Numbered from the stretch's first letter, positions 13,474 through 24,696 are shown. The stretch: 64,000 nucleotides of DNA from Siphonodentalium dalli (GCA_032622095.1 CP136065.1:38870503-38934502); one strand, 5' to 3'. The notes: generated from the letters alone by a model not told the origin. Made by a program: numbers and translations.

Positions 13474-13864
13474 CCCTTTACCCAACAAAACGGCCAAAAC
13501 CGGCCAAATAAAGCTTCAACAGCCTAAAATATCTTCGGTCTGTCTCAATAGAACCATACAAATCTGGATATCATTGGAACCGGCTCCTTGACCACACTGT
13601 GATAGTTACAGTTATGCCCTGTGCCAATGCATTCTCTTATATATGCGAGTCGACCATAGGTCGCCTCACATATATAAGAGAATGCATTGGCCTAAAAACA
13701 ATCTTTTTTTAACACTTTTTACCATTTTGTTTACATTCTTTAACAATTTTATAATTTTTAATGTGTTAAGCCAATGCATTCTCTTATATATGCGAGGCGA
13801 CCTATGGTCGACTCGCATATATAAGAGAATGCATTGGCACAGGGCCCTTCTGTTGGGTAAAGGG
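13474..13864 (-). mobile_element. piggyBac-like MITE, family A, copy 1 (inverted relative to copies 2-4)
   Basis: The element is flanked on both sides by TTAA (13470-13473 and 13865-13868). Its inner ends are CCCTTTACCCAACA and the exact complement TGTTGGGTAAAGGG. The TTAA target plus CCC ends are the signature of piggyBac-superfamily elements. At 391 bp it has no room for a transposase. Inside are two copies of the 69-bp hairpin in opposite orientation (13623-13691 and 13770-13838), an AT-rich spacer, and a ~140 bp tail with GGCCAAAACCGGCC. Confidence 0.88.
13623..13691. repeat. 69-bp hairpin module H (first of 11 full copies)
   Basis: The stem starts GCCAATGCATTCTC and is 27 bp long, followed by one mismatched pair, a 5-bp CGACC/GGTCG stem and an ATA loop. 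The consensus stem is perfect; this copy has one substitution (CTCACATA instead of CTCGCATA). Full copies are at 13623-13691, 13770-13838, 16343-16411, 16492-16560, 20848-20916, 20996-21064, 28919-28987, 38260-38328, 38397-38465, 60406-60474 and 61952-62020. A half copy is at 60354-60376. Confidence 0.95.
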
Positions 13865-13869
13865 TTAAC

Positions 13870-14179
13870 CATGGATTTGGTAATTCTTCCATCTATAACA
13901 TTACATCAGCGACATCGTTATCATCATCGCCGTCGTGTGACATCTTCCAATGTTTTTTTTTGTATGTTTCATTTGCTGGTTTTTGTTTTTATTTTGTTTG
14001 TTATGTTTTGATTTTTTGTGGCCACTATATGAACATTTCGTTATTTAATAACTTGTGTCATGTTACAGAGAAATGTGCATTTGGAACAAGACGCTCACAT
14101 TGTTCATCAAGATTCATATAGTAATTTATATATATACAGACTGATCTTGACACTGATTTGCATCTATATGTGGAATTTA
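13870..14179. other. Short spacer, nothing recognised
   Basis: AT-rich sequence with CATCATCGC and CATCGTTATC triplet stretches at 13905-13935. No gene or clear repeat boundary is seen. Confidence 0.4.
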
Positions 14180-15122
14180 CACGAACATGACTTTTGGAAC
14201 TTATTTCCTATTCCTTATTCGCAAAAATGTACCGTTCGGTCAATACCGCGCATAGAATCACAGCGCACACCGGGGATACAACCTCGAGGGGTGAAAATGG
14301 GGCATGGACCATTTTCGAGACCGGCAAGTATTTCGGCCAATTTGACGGCATGGGCGTGTGCGCCCCATATACATCCACACACTCGGCGGTAACGTCCTGA
14401 AAGGGGTAAAACATATGGTATGGACCATTGTCGAGAACGGTAATAATTTCAACCAATTTGACGGCATGTGTGTGACGCCCGCCCCAAATACCCCCTAGAA
14501 ACATCCTCACTCTTCAATCCGCACCTCCGGGGGTACCGACCCGAGGAGGGTAAACATTGGGTATGGACAATTTTCGGGAAGCACCCACCACTCGCCCGCA
14601 CCCCCGTGGGGTACCAACCCGAGGGAGTGAAAATGGTGTATGGACAATTTTCGAGAACAGTAAGGATTTCGGCCAATTTTACGGCATGGGTGGGTGGCCC
14701 TCCCCAAATACCCATAGAAACACACGCAGCTCACAGCCCCGGGGATATATAGGGGGTATTAAGGGCGGGCCACCCACTCATGCCGTCATATTGGTAGAAA
14801 TCCTTACCGTTCTCGAAAATTGTCCATACACCATTTTCACTCCCTCGGGTTGGTACCCCCGGGTGAGGGGGGTTCTATGGGGTATCTGGTATGGATCACA
14901 CACCCATGCCGTCAAATTGGCTGAAATCCTTACCGTTCTCGAAAATATACCATTTCCACCACTGGGGTGGTACCCCCGGGGTGCGGGTGAGGGGCGGGTG
15001 TTTCTAGTGGGTACTTGGGGTGGGCCACCCACACATGCCGTCAAATTTACCGAAAGGTACATTTTTTTCGAAAAAAAAGAAAGAATGAGGAATATGGAAT
15101 AAGTTCCAAAGTCATGTTCGTG
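14180..15122. mobile_element. Fold-back element FB3 with ~125 bp inverted subunits
   Basis: The outer ends mirror each other: ACGAACATGACTTTTGGAAC at 14181 and its complement GTTCCAAAGTCATGTTCGT ending at 15121. The left arm holds direct subunits marked by GGCCAATTTGACGGCATG (about 14333, 14451 and 14671). The right arm holds the same unit inverted (CATGCCGTCAAATTGG, about 14778, 14906 and 15034). The strand switch is near 14745. Units are GC-rich and include CCCGAGGGAGTGAAAATGG and AATTTTCGAGAACGGTAAG. The 60-181 codon open frames here run through inverted repeat units on both strands and are not genes. Confidence 0.8.
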
Positions 15123-15712
15123 AATTCACTATGTTAAGCTGTATATACAACGTTTAGATACGTATAATGTGCATGGTGTTTTCGTACAGGCATGCATGCT
15201 TTGTCTTGAATGGTTAATCGAGACATTCGATGTTTTTGGGGCACCGCGCCGTTGTTGGACATGCATGCCTATACGAGTTGAAGAACCATTACCTTTATAG
15301 TCTTGGGTTTTATAAATGAGCACATAAAGCTCCTTTCTTTTCCCCGACATTTACGACATTTCTATTAAAATTTTAAATTTTCTCAACAAGAAAACAACGA
15401 CCTTCCAAAGAAGAGGTTTTGACAAGTTTATTGAGATCACGTGCAAATTAAATAGTGTTTTCGTGTGTCGGTTCGGATGTAAAGAGATGCTAAATCCTTT
15501 GTTTGCGGTAAACGCGGCCTGCTGAACTAGAAACAGTTAATTCAAATGCAACAGGTGTGCGCTAGCCGAAAATAACGGTCGAGTGACTTTGATAAAGAAA
15601 GCTTTCATTAATGGCGCGCAAAAACCAAGTAAATACCCGGAATTTGTGTATTGAGATATCTTGAATCAGATGAAAAAACATCGGTATGTGTCCGAGCAAC
15701 TACAAGTACTAG
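15123..15712. other. Spacer, nothing recognised
   Basis: Mixed-composition sequence with no domain, RNA gene or repeat boundary that I can support. Confidence 0.4.
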
Positions 15713-16144
15713 ATCATGCCATGAATTCCTGTCCTAGCTACGCCCGTAGAGCTCATATTCCACCAGTACAAAACCTGGGAACTTTTTGATGTTCTGACCC
15801 GTTATGACAGGGAACTTTATAACATTGAACAAACAAGGCAGGGAATATATTTCTTTGTTAATAAGTGTTCCTCAATAATATACTTCACAGTGGGGAATGG
15901 TCCCAGCTGGAGATTGCATGCTTTTTGTGATTTTTGTGAGCTCACATCGAAATAAACATTCAATTAATTACCCGGGAGAAATTCCATAATTTAAGCAAAA
16001 TTGCTGGCAGTCACTTTAATCGTACAACTTCAATGTAATAAATGTCCCTGTCAACTGGGCACAACATCAAAACGTTCCCAGGTTTTGTTCTGGTGGAATA
16101 TGATCTCTGCGGGCGTAGCCAGAGTAGAGATTCGTGGAATGATC
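15713..16144. mobile_element. ~430 bp terminal-inverted-repeat element (family T)
   Basis: The left end (GATCATGCCATGAATTC, then CTAGCTACGCCCG and CATATTCCACCAG, then AAAACCTGGGAAC) is mirrored at the right end. There GTTCCCAGGTTTTG, CTGGTGGAATATGATC and CGGGCGTAGCCAG run inward to outward. The inverted arms are about 75 bp with a few mismatches. No coding capacity. A second, half-degraded copy lies at 56724-56960. Confidence 0.75.
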
Positions 16145-16316
16145 AAGTGTAGTTGATATCTTTGTGGTGTATCTATATATAGGAACACAGTCATAAAATC
16201 AATCATTACACTTCAACGATGGTCATAAAGTAATGTTACTTTAGACAGTATTCTCATCATTACAGCTACAGTACCTATAGGAACACCAGCAGTAGCGAAG
16301 AAATGTATAGGCTTAA

Positions 16317-16708
16317 CCCTTTACCCAACAGAAGGGCCCTGTGCCAATGCATTCTCTTATATATGCGAGTCGACCATAGGTCGCCTCGCATATATAAGAG
16401 AATGAATTGGCTTAACACATTAAAAGTTATAAAATTGTTAAAGAATGTAAGAAAAAATGGTAAAAAGTGTTAAAAAAAAGATTTTTTTTAGGCCAATGCA
16501 TTCTCTTATATATGCGAGGCGACCTATGGTCGACTCGCATATATAAGAGAATGCATTGGCACAGGGCTAACTGTAACTATCACAATGTGGTCAAGGAGCC
16601 GGTTCCAATGATATCCATATTTGTATGGTTCTATTGAGACAGACCGAAGATATTTTAGGCTGTTGAAGCTTTATTTGGCCGGTTTTGGCCGGTTTGTTGG
16701 GTAAAGGG
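16317..16708 (+). mobile_element. piggyBac-like MITE, family A, copy 2
   Basis: 392 bp between TTAA at 16313-16316 and TTAA at 16709-16712, with ends CCCTTTACCCAACA and TGTTGGGTAAAGGG. Two oppositely oriented hairpin modules lie at 16343-16411 (one stem mismatch, AATGAATTGG) and 16492-16560. The spacer carries AAAATTGTTAAAGAATG. The right-hand tail carries AAGGAGCCGGTTCCAATG and GGCCGGTTTTGGCCGG. The right TTAA is shared with the start of the neighbouring AAGGGG MITE. Confidence 0.9.
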
Positions 16709-16711
16709 TTA

Positions 16712-16950
16712 AAGGGGTACTGCACGCTAAATCCGCCCATTTATGGGACCATCTCCTTTTATACTCAACATAATATATGCAACAAATAAATGAATTTGAG
16801 CCATGGATGAGTGCAAAATGCACACATGTGGTCTATAAAGGATGCGAAAAACATGGTAATTATAATGAAAATTCATTTTCATTATAATGAAAATTCATTT
16901 TCATTATAATTACCATGTTCTTGGAGAATTAGGGAACAGTCCCCCTTTAA
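16712..16950 (-). mobile_element. Short MITE family E, copy 1, with internal palindrome
   Basis: The ends AAAGGGGTACTGCACGCTAA and (right, complemented) AAAGGGGGACTGTTCCCTAA match each other and the copy at 17596-17781. The interior holds GGGACCATCTCC, the AT-rich block GCAACAAATAAATGAATTTG, and a 23-bp inverted repeat around 16851-16919 starting AACATGGTAATTATAATG. It directly abuts piggyBac-like copy 2. Confidence 0.7.
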
Positions 16951-17595
16951 AGCTGGTCTTGAAGATCACGTGGCTTAGTTGTCACCTATACACACACATT
17001 AGTGCTTTATTCAACGTGTCAAACCCATCAAGAAAAAAGAAATGTTTGTTGATACGAATATACTACACGACAGCCTGCATCTTTTATTCACCACAGTTAG
17101 GTCATCGGGAATATTCAAAAGTACATGCGAACTGTGTGGTAGTAAATAAACCTCAGCGAATAACTCATATTATAGTTGTGGTTGTAGTCAATTCACAATT
17201 CAATAAAATGATAATGTTTAATTGGAAACCACTAAATGAATACTATGTATGTGAAAGCTTTAAATTCGATTACCCTGAGCTAAGTCAATTTTATACATGT
17301 TTACGAAACTTCCATTTCAAACTATTATACTATTTTATGGCCATCAACATTAGTGACTAACCAACAAGATGACTGTTAAGAAAATCATGAAACCTTGAAT
17401 TTTACCAATGATAGCAGACGAGAGTTGATAATTTAAAATTAAGTGGAGCCCTTATTGAACCCAAACGTAATAGAATACCTTTTTCGACACCCGAAGCTGC
17501 ATGACTGTGTTCGTCTCAGTTTTATTCTTATTAGTGCGAGCCATAGAAGACAAGACATCGAACATAGTTCGTGTTTAATACGAGAGCGGGCCTTT

Positions 17596-17781
17596 AAAGG
17601 GGTACTGTACACTAAATTTCATTTTCATTATAATTACCATGTTGTTTGCATCATTCATAGAGCACATGAGTGTATTTTTGCACTAATCCTTGGCTCAAAT
17701 TCATTCATTTGTTGCATATTTTCTGTTGAGTATAAATAGAGATGGTCCCATAAATGTCCGGATTTAGTGTACAGTGCCCCT
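17596..17781 (+). mobile_element. Short MITE family E, copy 2
   Basis: Terminal inverted repeats are GGGGTACTGTACACTAAAT and ATTTAGTGTACAGTGCCCC. The internal sequence (ATTATAATTACCATGTT, TTCATTTGTTGCATATTT, GATGGTCCCAT) is the reverse complement of copy 1. At 186 bp it is non-coding. Confidence 0.75.
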
Positions 17782-18378
17782 TGACTGTGACAGTGATCAA
17801 CGAGAAATGTACACCATTTACTATAGTTATCAATGTCCGAAAGTCCAACAGACATCACTGCTATACACAGTGTAAAGAATTGTCTGATCAGAGAATCAAA
17901 TTCAACAGGTGGCCGCCTGTTGATTCGTTGTACGAGCTATGACATCTGTCGTTGGCGCCCGATTCAAATCTTATAGTGGCACGTGTGTATTCAGACAATT
18001 AAATGGATTTTATTTAAAACTCAAATTAATTTAAAGTGACACATGGCCATATTAATTCCTATATTATAGTATCTTCCTGTTTTCGCGATGATGCAAATGA
18101 CATCTGTGGTAGGAATTCGAGGTGGAAGTAATCTTTTAGCTGATAACTGCATGGTGGAAAGTATGAGCATATATATGATCATAAGTGAAATGGCTATGGT
18201 TGCTGTTGCAATAAATTTGTTACGACAAAGAGTTAATGCAGTCTGAATACACTTTAGATCAACGAATATCGCTATGTCATAACTAGGCATATGTGTATAA
18301 TGTTAACACAAACAGGGATTAAAGGGCATGGTTCGTTCGAACCCGAAAATTATATATATAATTATTTGGTACTTTACT
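17782..18378. other. Spacer, nothing recognised
   Basis: No supported gene. A small perfect-ended inverted repeat (CAACAGGTGG/CCGCCTGTTG) lies near 17908. Otherwise featureless AT-rich DNA. Confidence 0.4.
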
Positions 18379-18465
18379 TTAAACATATTTTATTGTAAAT
18401 TCATTTACAACGGGATTGGGGTACACGTTTTAACAACCCACAGTGTCCCCGCTCCCATATACAAT
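18379..18465 (-). repeat. Fragment of a non-LTR retrotransposon 3' end
   Basis: The segment from AAACATATTTTATTGTAAAT through GGGATTGGGGTACACG and TTTTAACAACCCACA to CCCGCTCCCAT matches the region just right of piggyBac-like copy 3 (21217-21300). There it is the 3' untranslated end of a reverse-transcriptase fragment. It is therefore probably a 5'-truncated copy of the same element. Confidence 0.5.
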
Positions 18466-18480
18466 CTATATATATGTATG

Positions 18481-18630
18481 AATTTAAACATCTATATATG
18501 AATTTAAACACCTATATATGAATTTAAACACCTATATATGAATTTAAACACATATATATGAATTTAAACATCTATATATGAATTTAAACACATATATATG
18601 AATTTAAACATCTATATATGAATTTAAACA
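18481..18630 (+). repeat. 20-bp tandem repeat, 7.5 copies
   Basis: The unit is AATTTAAACANCTATATATG, repeated with an exact 20-bp period. Positions 11-13 vary between TCT, CCT and CAT. TCT, CCT and CAT variants are partly interspersed, consistent with slippage or unequal exchange. Confidence 0.95.
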
Positions 18631-20817
18631 TATTTGGTAAGATATATCTCAAAACATATATAGGCGTACGATTTCCGAACAAACTCGTATATATATATAT
18701 AGTACTGAAAATACGTATTTTGTTTCTTATATTTTCCGGTAAATTTGAGTTCGTTTCGTTTTAAGGCACGTGCGGCCTTAGTTGTCGAAAATTTTCATAT
18801 TTGTTCCAATCACCGTAAACAGAAAAACATTAAAAAGCATATAGTTTCGTCCATATATACCATGACCATCACGTAAACAGCATGTTATCATAAAGACATA
18901 CTATATTTTACCTAAACAAGAGCCTGATTGTGTTACAGAAGATAGCACAATGCTACTGGCTAATCACACACAAATGGCATAAACGCTCTTTATTAGTTCC
19001 ATATCAGGAATTCACCAACAAAGAACGCTCTTTATGTTTACCATCATAATATAAACAAACACCAGAAAAGTAACTTTTTAAGCTTTTGTTTTCATAACAA
19101 TGGTCAAATATATGACAATAACATGCTGTTTATGCGATATTTCTTATTTGTATACGGACAAAGTCTGTCTACATTTTGATGTTCTTTCTGTTTGTGGCGG
19201 TTTTTGACGGGTGGAAATATTTTCACAGGATACCCACCACCAAGGCCAACCGTATCTTTAATATGTGCCTGTTCACAATGCACATGTTACAGACCATAGG
19301 TTGAAACTCTAGAGCTGTCATCGCTCTGAATCTATTACGATTCTTTAATGGCTAAAATGAAGAGAAAGGAGTCGATGCAAAGCTACCCATAAATGACACA
19401 AGTGAATCACGATAATTTACAACGGGTGCTCGGCGGCCTATGTCGTTAATGTGCATACCACATTAGGCGTCATATACGTCATCCAGAAATTGTGAATCTG
19501 TTGGGTAGCATTGGGGTACGTTCATACACTGGCAACTTTGCACGGTATCGTTTGCAGGCATTTCGTCGTAGAAAACGATATGGTGCCAGAATATGAACGG
19601 AAACATGCATATAAGATGCATCTATATCAAAGCGATTTACGTGTGAAGTAATCTCTATAGGTTCCACCTGAACCGATGCCACCGGAATGCTGCCTGTAAA
19701 GAGCATGCAATTATATCGCAAGAATCAATGATACGGGCATTTGTAGGCAATGCCAGTAGCACCGTTACAAGCGGAACTACAGGAATTTTACTTCTCATGT
19801 GGTTTTCTATGACGAAATGCCCACAAAACACACCATGCAAACTTGCCAGCGTATGAACGTACCCTTAGTGTCAAGTTTGTCGGTTACTTATAGTATAGTA
19901 GAGTATAAATAGTGTATGTGGAGTGTATCGATTTCCCCTTCAAATTAACCCTCTGGTCAGGTTTATCCAACAACGCCGTGAATTGGTCTGCCGCCTATAT
20001 ATGTATAACGACTGACATAACTGATTCCACAATATAACAATCTATACCATATTATAGGAAAATAGTCTGAGTACACGGGAATCAGGGGACCGAACTTATC
20101 AAAGACCCTGTGTTATCGGATTCAACCATTTATGCATGTATTCCATGTCATAGCGGGTATATGCATGCTCTTCAGAAATGGAGGTAATAAACAAATACGG
20201 TCATACCGATATGTGTGGTCATGACGGAGATAGACGGATACACAAAAACAGACATCTCGGATAACCGGAGATATGAGTTCATGAGGTGGTGAATGCACAT
20301 AGCGAACATTGTGGCGTGTACTTGAGTGCGTACTGTTTACTTTAGGATGATTTATAAAAGTTCGACAAACAATATTGAAACCCCTCAACAGGTGGGTACA
20401 ATACGGGCTTCAATGATGGTCGAACTATATTTCAATACACGGCATTCTTTCGAAGATGCATGGTGAATCTGAAATTACATTGTCTATTTCGATGTTATAG
20501 GGAGAAACAGTATTGTCATGATTTGTATGTATAGATATTTAAAATATTTTTACAGCACTTTACAATTATACATTCGAACCTCGAGGACAGGTCTGTTGGT
20601 ACGGGGTCGCGGACTTGCGGTCTTCCCCAAACGGTTCACTATATAGTCCACCCTGGTTGGTTTAAACATTGATTGTTTATATCCACCAAATATATAAGTA
20701 TGTTACATAAGACACATTGAACATGGACATACATAAGGAATTGTTACAATGTATATGGTACAGTGTTATATATACGGTAGTAAGGGAGATCGACAGTAAA
20801 CATGTGGCTTTTTTTGT
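18631..20817. other. Gene-free stretch, nothing recognised
   Basis: Short ORFs only, such as 19479-19721 minus and 20122-20388 minus, without family motifs. The 12-mer AACGCTCTTTAT occurs twice in close succession (18983 and 19025) and again near 38636, hinting at a minor dispersed motif. Confidence 0.45.
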
Positions 20818-20821
20818 TTAA

Positions 20822-21213
20822 CCCTTTACCCAACAGAAGGGCCCTGTGCCAATGCATTCTCTTATATATGCGAGTCGACCATAGGTCGCCTCGCATATAT
20901 AAGAGAATGCATTGGCTTAACACATTAAAAATTATAAAATTGTTAAAGAATGTAAGAAAAAATGGTAAAAAGTGTTAAAAAAAGATTTTTTTTAGGCCAA
21001 TGCATTCTCTTATATATGAGAGGCGACCTATGGTCGACTCGCATATATAAGAGAATGCATTGGCACAGGGCATAACTGTAACTATCACAATGTGGTCAAG
21101 GAGCCGGTTCCAATGATATCCATATTTGTATGGTTCTATTGAGACAGACCGAAGATATTTTAGGCTGTTGAAGCTTTATTTGGCCGGTTTTGGCCGGTTT
21201 GTTGGGTAAAGGG
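20822..21213 (+). mobile_element. piggyBac-like MITE, family A, copy 3
   Basis: 392 bp between TTAA at 20818-20821 and 21214-21217, with the same 14-bp ends as copies 1 and 2. Hairpin modules lie at 20848-20916 and 20996-21064; the second has one GAGAGG substitution. It appears inserted at the 3' edge of the retrotransposon fragment to its right. AAACATATTTGTATTG resumes directly after the right TTAA, and an A-run (T7 on plus) precedes the left TTAA. Confidence 0.9.
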
Positions 21214-21217
21214 TTAA

Positions 21218-21775
21218 ACATATTTGTATTGTCATACAATATTACAAGAGGGATCGGGGCACAAGTTTTAACAACTTACATCCGCCCCTCTCCCATTAAC
21301 ATTTTAACAAATACAACGTAGATGACGAACATAACATATATACAGGGTGATGTATGGTGTGTTTGTGATTGATGTCAGTCCTATCCTGCTTTTGAAATTT
21401 CATCTGAGGTAGTCAACATTTGTAACGCACAGGAGGATCGCCAATATTTTTAGCAGAGGGGGCCTAATTAAATCGTTTCGTTGATGAAATGTATGAATAA
21501 ACAAAATGGAAAAGAATTTCATTGGGTCGATTCGATTCTGATGATATCCCTGTGAGTAAGGAGGAAATGTTTGATATTATAAATTGGTGGGCTGCAATCT
21601 TGTTGAAAATTTCGCATCTTTCGGTTGCATACAGGGGGCACTCAAAGAAATAATGAAAGGCATCTTCGACTTCGTATCCACATGTGCATTTAGTGGTATC
21701 AGAGATAAACTTGTTGTACATATCTGATTACAATAGTTGCGAATTGGCTTTTCGGGTGTCGTTCTCCCCATGTAT
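21218..21775 (-). pseudogene. 3' remnant of a non-LTR (LINE-like) retrotransposon reverse transcriptase
   Basis: The minus-strand frame at 21464-21721 encodes 85 residues with KCTCGYEVEDAFHYFFECPLY-type spacing: C-x-C-G, E-D-A, H-Y-F-F and C-P-L-Y. I recognise this as the cysteine/histidine motif at the C-terminus of many non-LTR ORF2 proteins. Upstream in the same frame the residues HGENDTRKANSQLL can be read, then an in-frame TAA just before the Met, so the copy is dead. No polymerase core is present, so it is strongly 5'-truncated. The 3' untranslated part (21218-21463) shares GATCGGGGCACAAG and TTTTAACAAC with 18379-18465. Confidence 0.75.
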
Positions 21776-22363
21776 CATCAAGGGCCCCTGTAAAATGTAT
21801 ATATAAATCATCCTGGGATTTTCCGATCGGGACAGGAAAGTATAGATAGATAATTCGGATATTACATGCATGGGTTCTGGGATTTTTTGGATATTAAGAA
21901 TTAATTTGCTATACGATGTTGGTGGTCCTGCTGATTTGCTACGATACTGTAGCCGATTCTGTTAAGTAAAAGTGGCGGTATTATTCCTAAAGTATTAGTA
22001 TTCCTAAACTATTTTCATATATAATGGTGGCGCTGTGTTTGCATATAACGACAGGGAAAGTCATCTCAATTGTGACTGGCTTGCAACAACCATTATTAGA
22101 CTTTGTATAACAAACCGTGTCACCATTTGCAATTGAAGTGTTTGAATAGATAATATATAATGTTCACGTAAAGTCTGTTTGATACTTAATAATGGTGAAG
22201 TACACGATAGTCCACAAATTCCTTAAATTGGTCCAAAAAGTCAACATTAACTATACAGTTAGGAAGAGCATTCCACACATGTCGGATTATCTGTGTGAAA
22301 AGGTACTTTCATATATATACAGGGTCTCTGATGCTACTTTGGTCGATCACCATATGTTTTATC
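21776..22363. other. Spacer, nothing recognised
   Basis: May include further degraded sequence of the retrotransposon on its left, but no readable domain remains. Confidence 0.4.
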
Positions 22364-24441
22364 ATGCCTATTGTCGCTGTATAAGTACGAAAGCGCATTA
22401 GGGCCATCCGAAACACCACCGCACCACAAAATATACAAATATACAACTCGTTAGGGTCATCCGAAACACCACCGCACCCCAAATATACAAATACACAACT
22501 CATTAGGGTCATCCGAAACACCACCGCACCCCCAAATATACAAATATACAACTCGTTATAACGTTTACCAACAACTCATTGCAGCGACTTACAACTCGTT
22601 ATGATGACTTGCAAGTCATTATAACTAGTTGTAAGTTATTATAACGAGTTGTAGGAAGTCGTTATAACGACGTTATACTATAAAGAGTTGTGTATTTGTA
22701 TATTTAGTGGTGCGGTGGTGCTTCGGATGGCCCTAATGAGTTGTGTATTTGTATATCTGGGGGTGCGGTTGTGTTTCGGATGACCCTAATGAGTTGTGTA
22801 TTTGTATATTTGGGGGTGCGGTGGTTTTTCGGATGGCCCTAATGAGTTGTGTATTTATATATTTCGGGGTGCGGTGGTGTTTCGGATGACCCTAATGAGT
22901 TGTGTATGTGTATATTTAGTGGTGCGGTGGTGTTTCGGATGGCCCTAATGAGTTGTATATTTGATTATTTGGGGGTGCGGTGTGCTTCGGATGACCCTAA
23001 TGAGTAGTGTATTTGTATATTTGAGGATGCGGTGGTTTTTCGGATGACCCTAATGAGTTGTATATTTGTATATTTGAGGGTGCGGTTGTGCTTCGATGAT
23101 CCTAATGAGTTGTGTATGTGTATATTTGGGGGTGCGGTGGTGTTTCGGAAGACCCTAATTAGTTGTGTATTTGTATATTTGGGGGTACGGTGGTGTATCG
23201 GATGACCCTAATGATTTGTGTATTTGTATATGGCATTATGGGGGGGGGGGTGATGTGGTGTTTTGGATGACCCTAATGAGTTGTGTATTTTTATATGGGG
23301 GGTGCGGTGGTGTTTCGGATGGCCCTAATGAGTTGTGTATTTGTTTATTTGGGGCTGCGGTGGTGTTTCAGATGACCCTAATGAGTTGTGTATTTGTATA
23401 TTTAGGGGTGCGGTGGTGTTTCGGATGGCCCGAATGAGTTGTGTATTTGTTTATTTGGGGCTACGGTGGTGTTTCGGATGGCCCGAATGAGTTGTGTTTT
23501 TGTATATTTGGGGGTGCGGTGGTGTTTCGGATGGCCCTAATGAGTTGTGTATTTGTATATTTGGGGGTGCGGTGGTGTTTCGGATGGCCCTAATGAGTTG
23601 TGTATTTGTATATTTGGGGGTGCGGTGGTGTTTCGGATGACCCTAATGAGTTGTGTATGTGTTTATTTGTTGGGTGCTGTAGTGTTTCGGATGACCCTAA
23701 TGAGTTGTGTATTTGTATATTTGGGGGTGCGGTGGTGTTTCGGATGACCCTAATGAGTTGTGTATTTGTATATTTGGGGGTGCGGTGGTGTTTCTGATGA
23801 CCCTAATGAGTTGTGTATGTGTTTATTTGTTGGGTGCTGTAGTGTTTCGGATGACCCTAATGAGTTGTGTATTTGTATATTGGGGGGTGAGGTGGTGTTT
23901 CGGATGACCCTAATGAGTTGTGTATGTGTTTATTTGTTGGGTGCTGTAGTGTTTCGGATGACCCTAATGAGTTGTGTATTTGTATATTGGGGGGTGAGGT
24001 GGTGTTTCGGATGACCCTAATGAGTTGTGTATGTGTTTATTTGTTGGGTGCTGTAGTGTTTCGGATGACCCTAATGAGTTGTGTATTTGTATATTTGGGG
24101 GCGCGGTGGTGTTTCTGATGGCCCTAATGAGTTGTGTATTTGTATATTGGGGGGTGAGGTGGTGTTTCGGATGACCCTAATGAGTTGTGTATGTGTTTAT
24201 TTGTTGGGTGCTGTAGTGTTTCGGATGACCCTAATGAGTTGTGTATTTGTATATTGGGGGGTACGGTGGTGTTTCTGATGGCCCTAATGAGTTGTGTATT
24301 TGTTTATTTGGGGTGCGGTGGTGTTTCTGTTGGTTCTAATGAGTTGTATATTTGTATATTTGGCGGGGGGGGTGCCGTGGCAGTTCGGATGGGCCTAATA
24401 CGTTTTCGTAGTATAATTTTTTAAGACGCAACAGGAAATAG
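22364..24441. mobile_element. Fold-back element FB2 built on a 53-bp minisatellite
   Basis: The outer ends are related inverted repeats: AGTACGAAAGCGCATTAGGG on the left and CCTAATACGTTTTCGTAGTA on the right. The left arm holds about three units in reverse orientation (22396-22560). A small loop region (22561-22687) is rich in self-complementary TTATAACGAGTTGTAA-type sequence. The right arm holds about 32 direct units (22688-24410). The layout matches FB1: minisatellite arms inverted around a switch point. Open frames of 60-90 codons here repeat CVFVYLG-like peptides because 53 is not divisible by 3 and the three frames cycle; I reject them as genes. Confidence 0.85.
22688..24410 (+). repeat. 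53-bp minisatellite array with higher-order repeats
   Basis: The unit reads AATGAGTTGTGTATTTGTAT, then ATTTGGGGGTGCGGTGG, then TGTTTCGGATGACCCT. A diverged unit (TGTATGTGTTTATTTGTTGG) recurs near 23654, 23814, 23922, 24028 and 24188. Spacings are about 106 or 160 bp, so dimers and trimers of the 53-bp unit have themselves been amplified in the right half of the array. Confidence 0.92.
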
Positions 24442-24561
24442 CGTAGCTTTGTTGATATTATAATATTCTATTTTTATTTTTGTACACCTCTAGAGGGTCA
24501 CCATGAAGTCTAAATAAAGGCGGTATATAAATGAAATTATACAGTTGGGAATTTGGTGTGA

Positions 24562-24650
24562 TTCAAAGAGTGTGGGTGTGAACTTGAAAATTTAAAGCTG
24601 ACATCCCCGAAAGAAAAAACCCTTATAGCCACGGTCTTGAAACCCCATGA
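24562..24650 (+). repeat. hAT-like repeat end (dispersed family D)
   Basis: The segment GAACTTGAAAATTTAAAGCT, GACATCCCCG, CTTATAGCCACGGTC parallels 27170-27242 (CCAAGTTGGACACCCCAACG, CTTATAGCCACGTCCCTG) and the reverse copy at 54604. Only one end is recognisable. Confidence 0.45.
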
Positions 24651-24696
24651 TACCTTAGAAAATCAAAACCATCAATTAACTCGCGCTTTCACCTTT

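Noticed and set aside
13643-14011. 122-codon ORF across piggyBac-like copy 1
   Set aside because: Runs through the hairpin modules (CILLYMR repeats are hairpin translation) and low-complexity downstream DNA.
22688-24410. Overlapping open frames with CVFVYLG repeats
   Set aside because: Produced by the 53-bp minisatellite cycling through three frames; not proteins.
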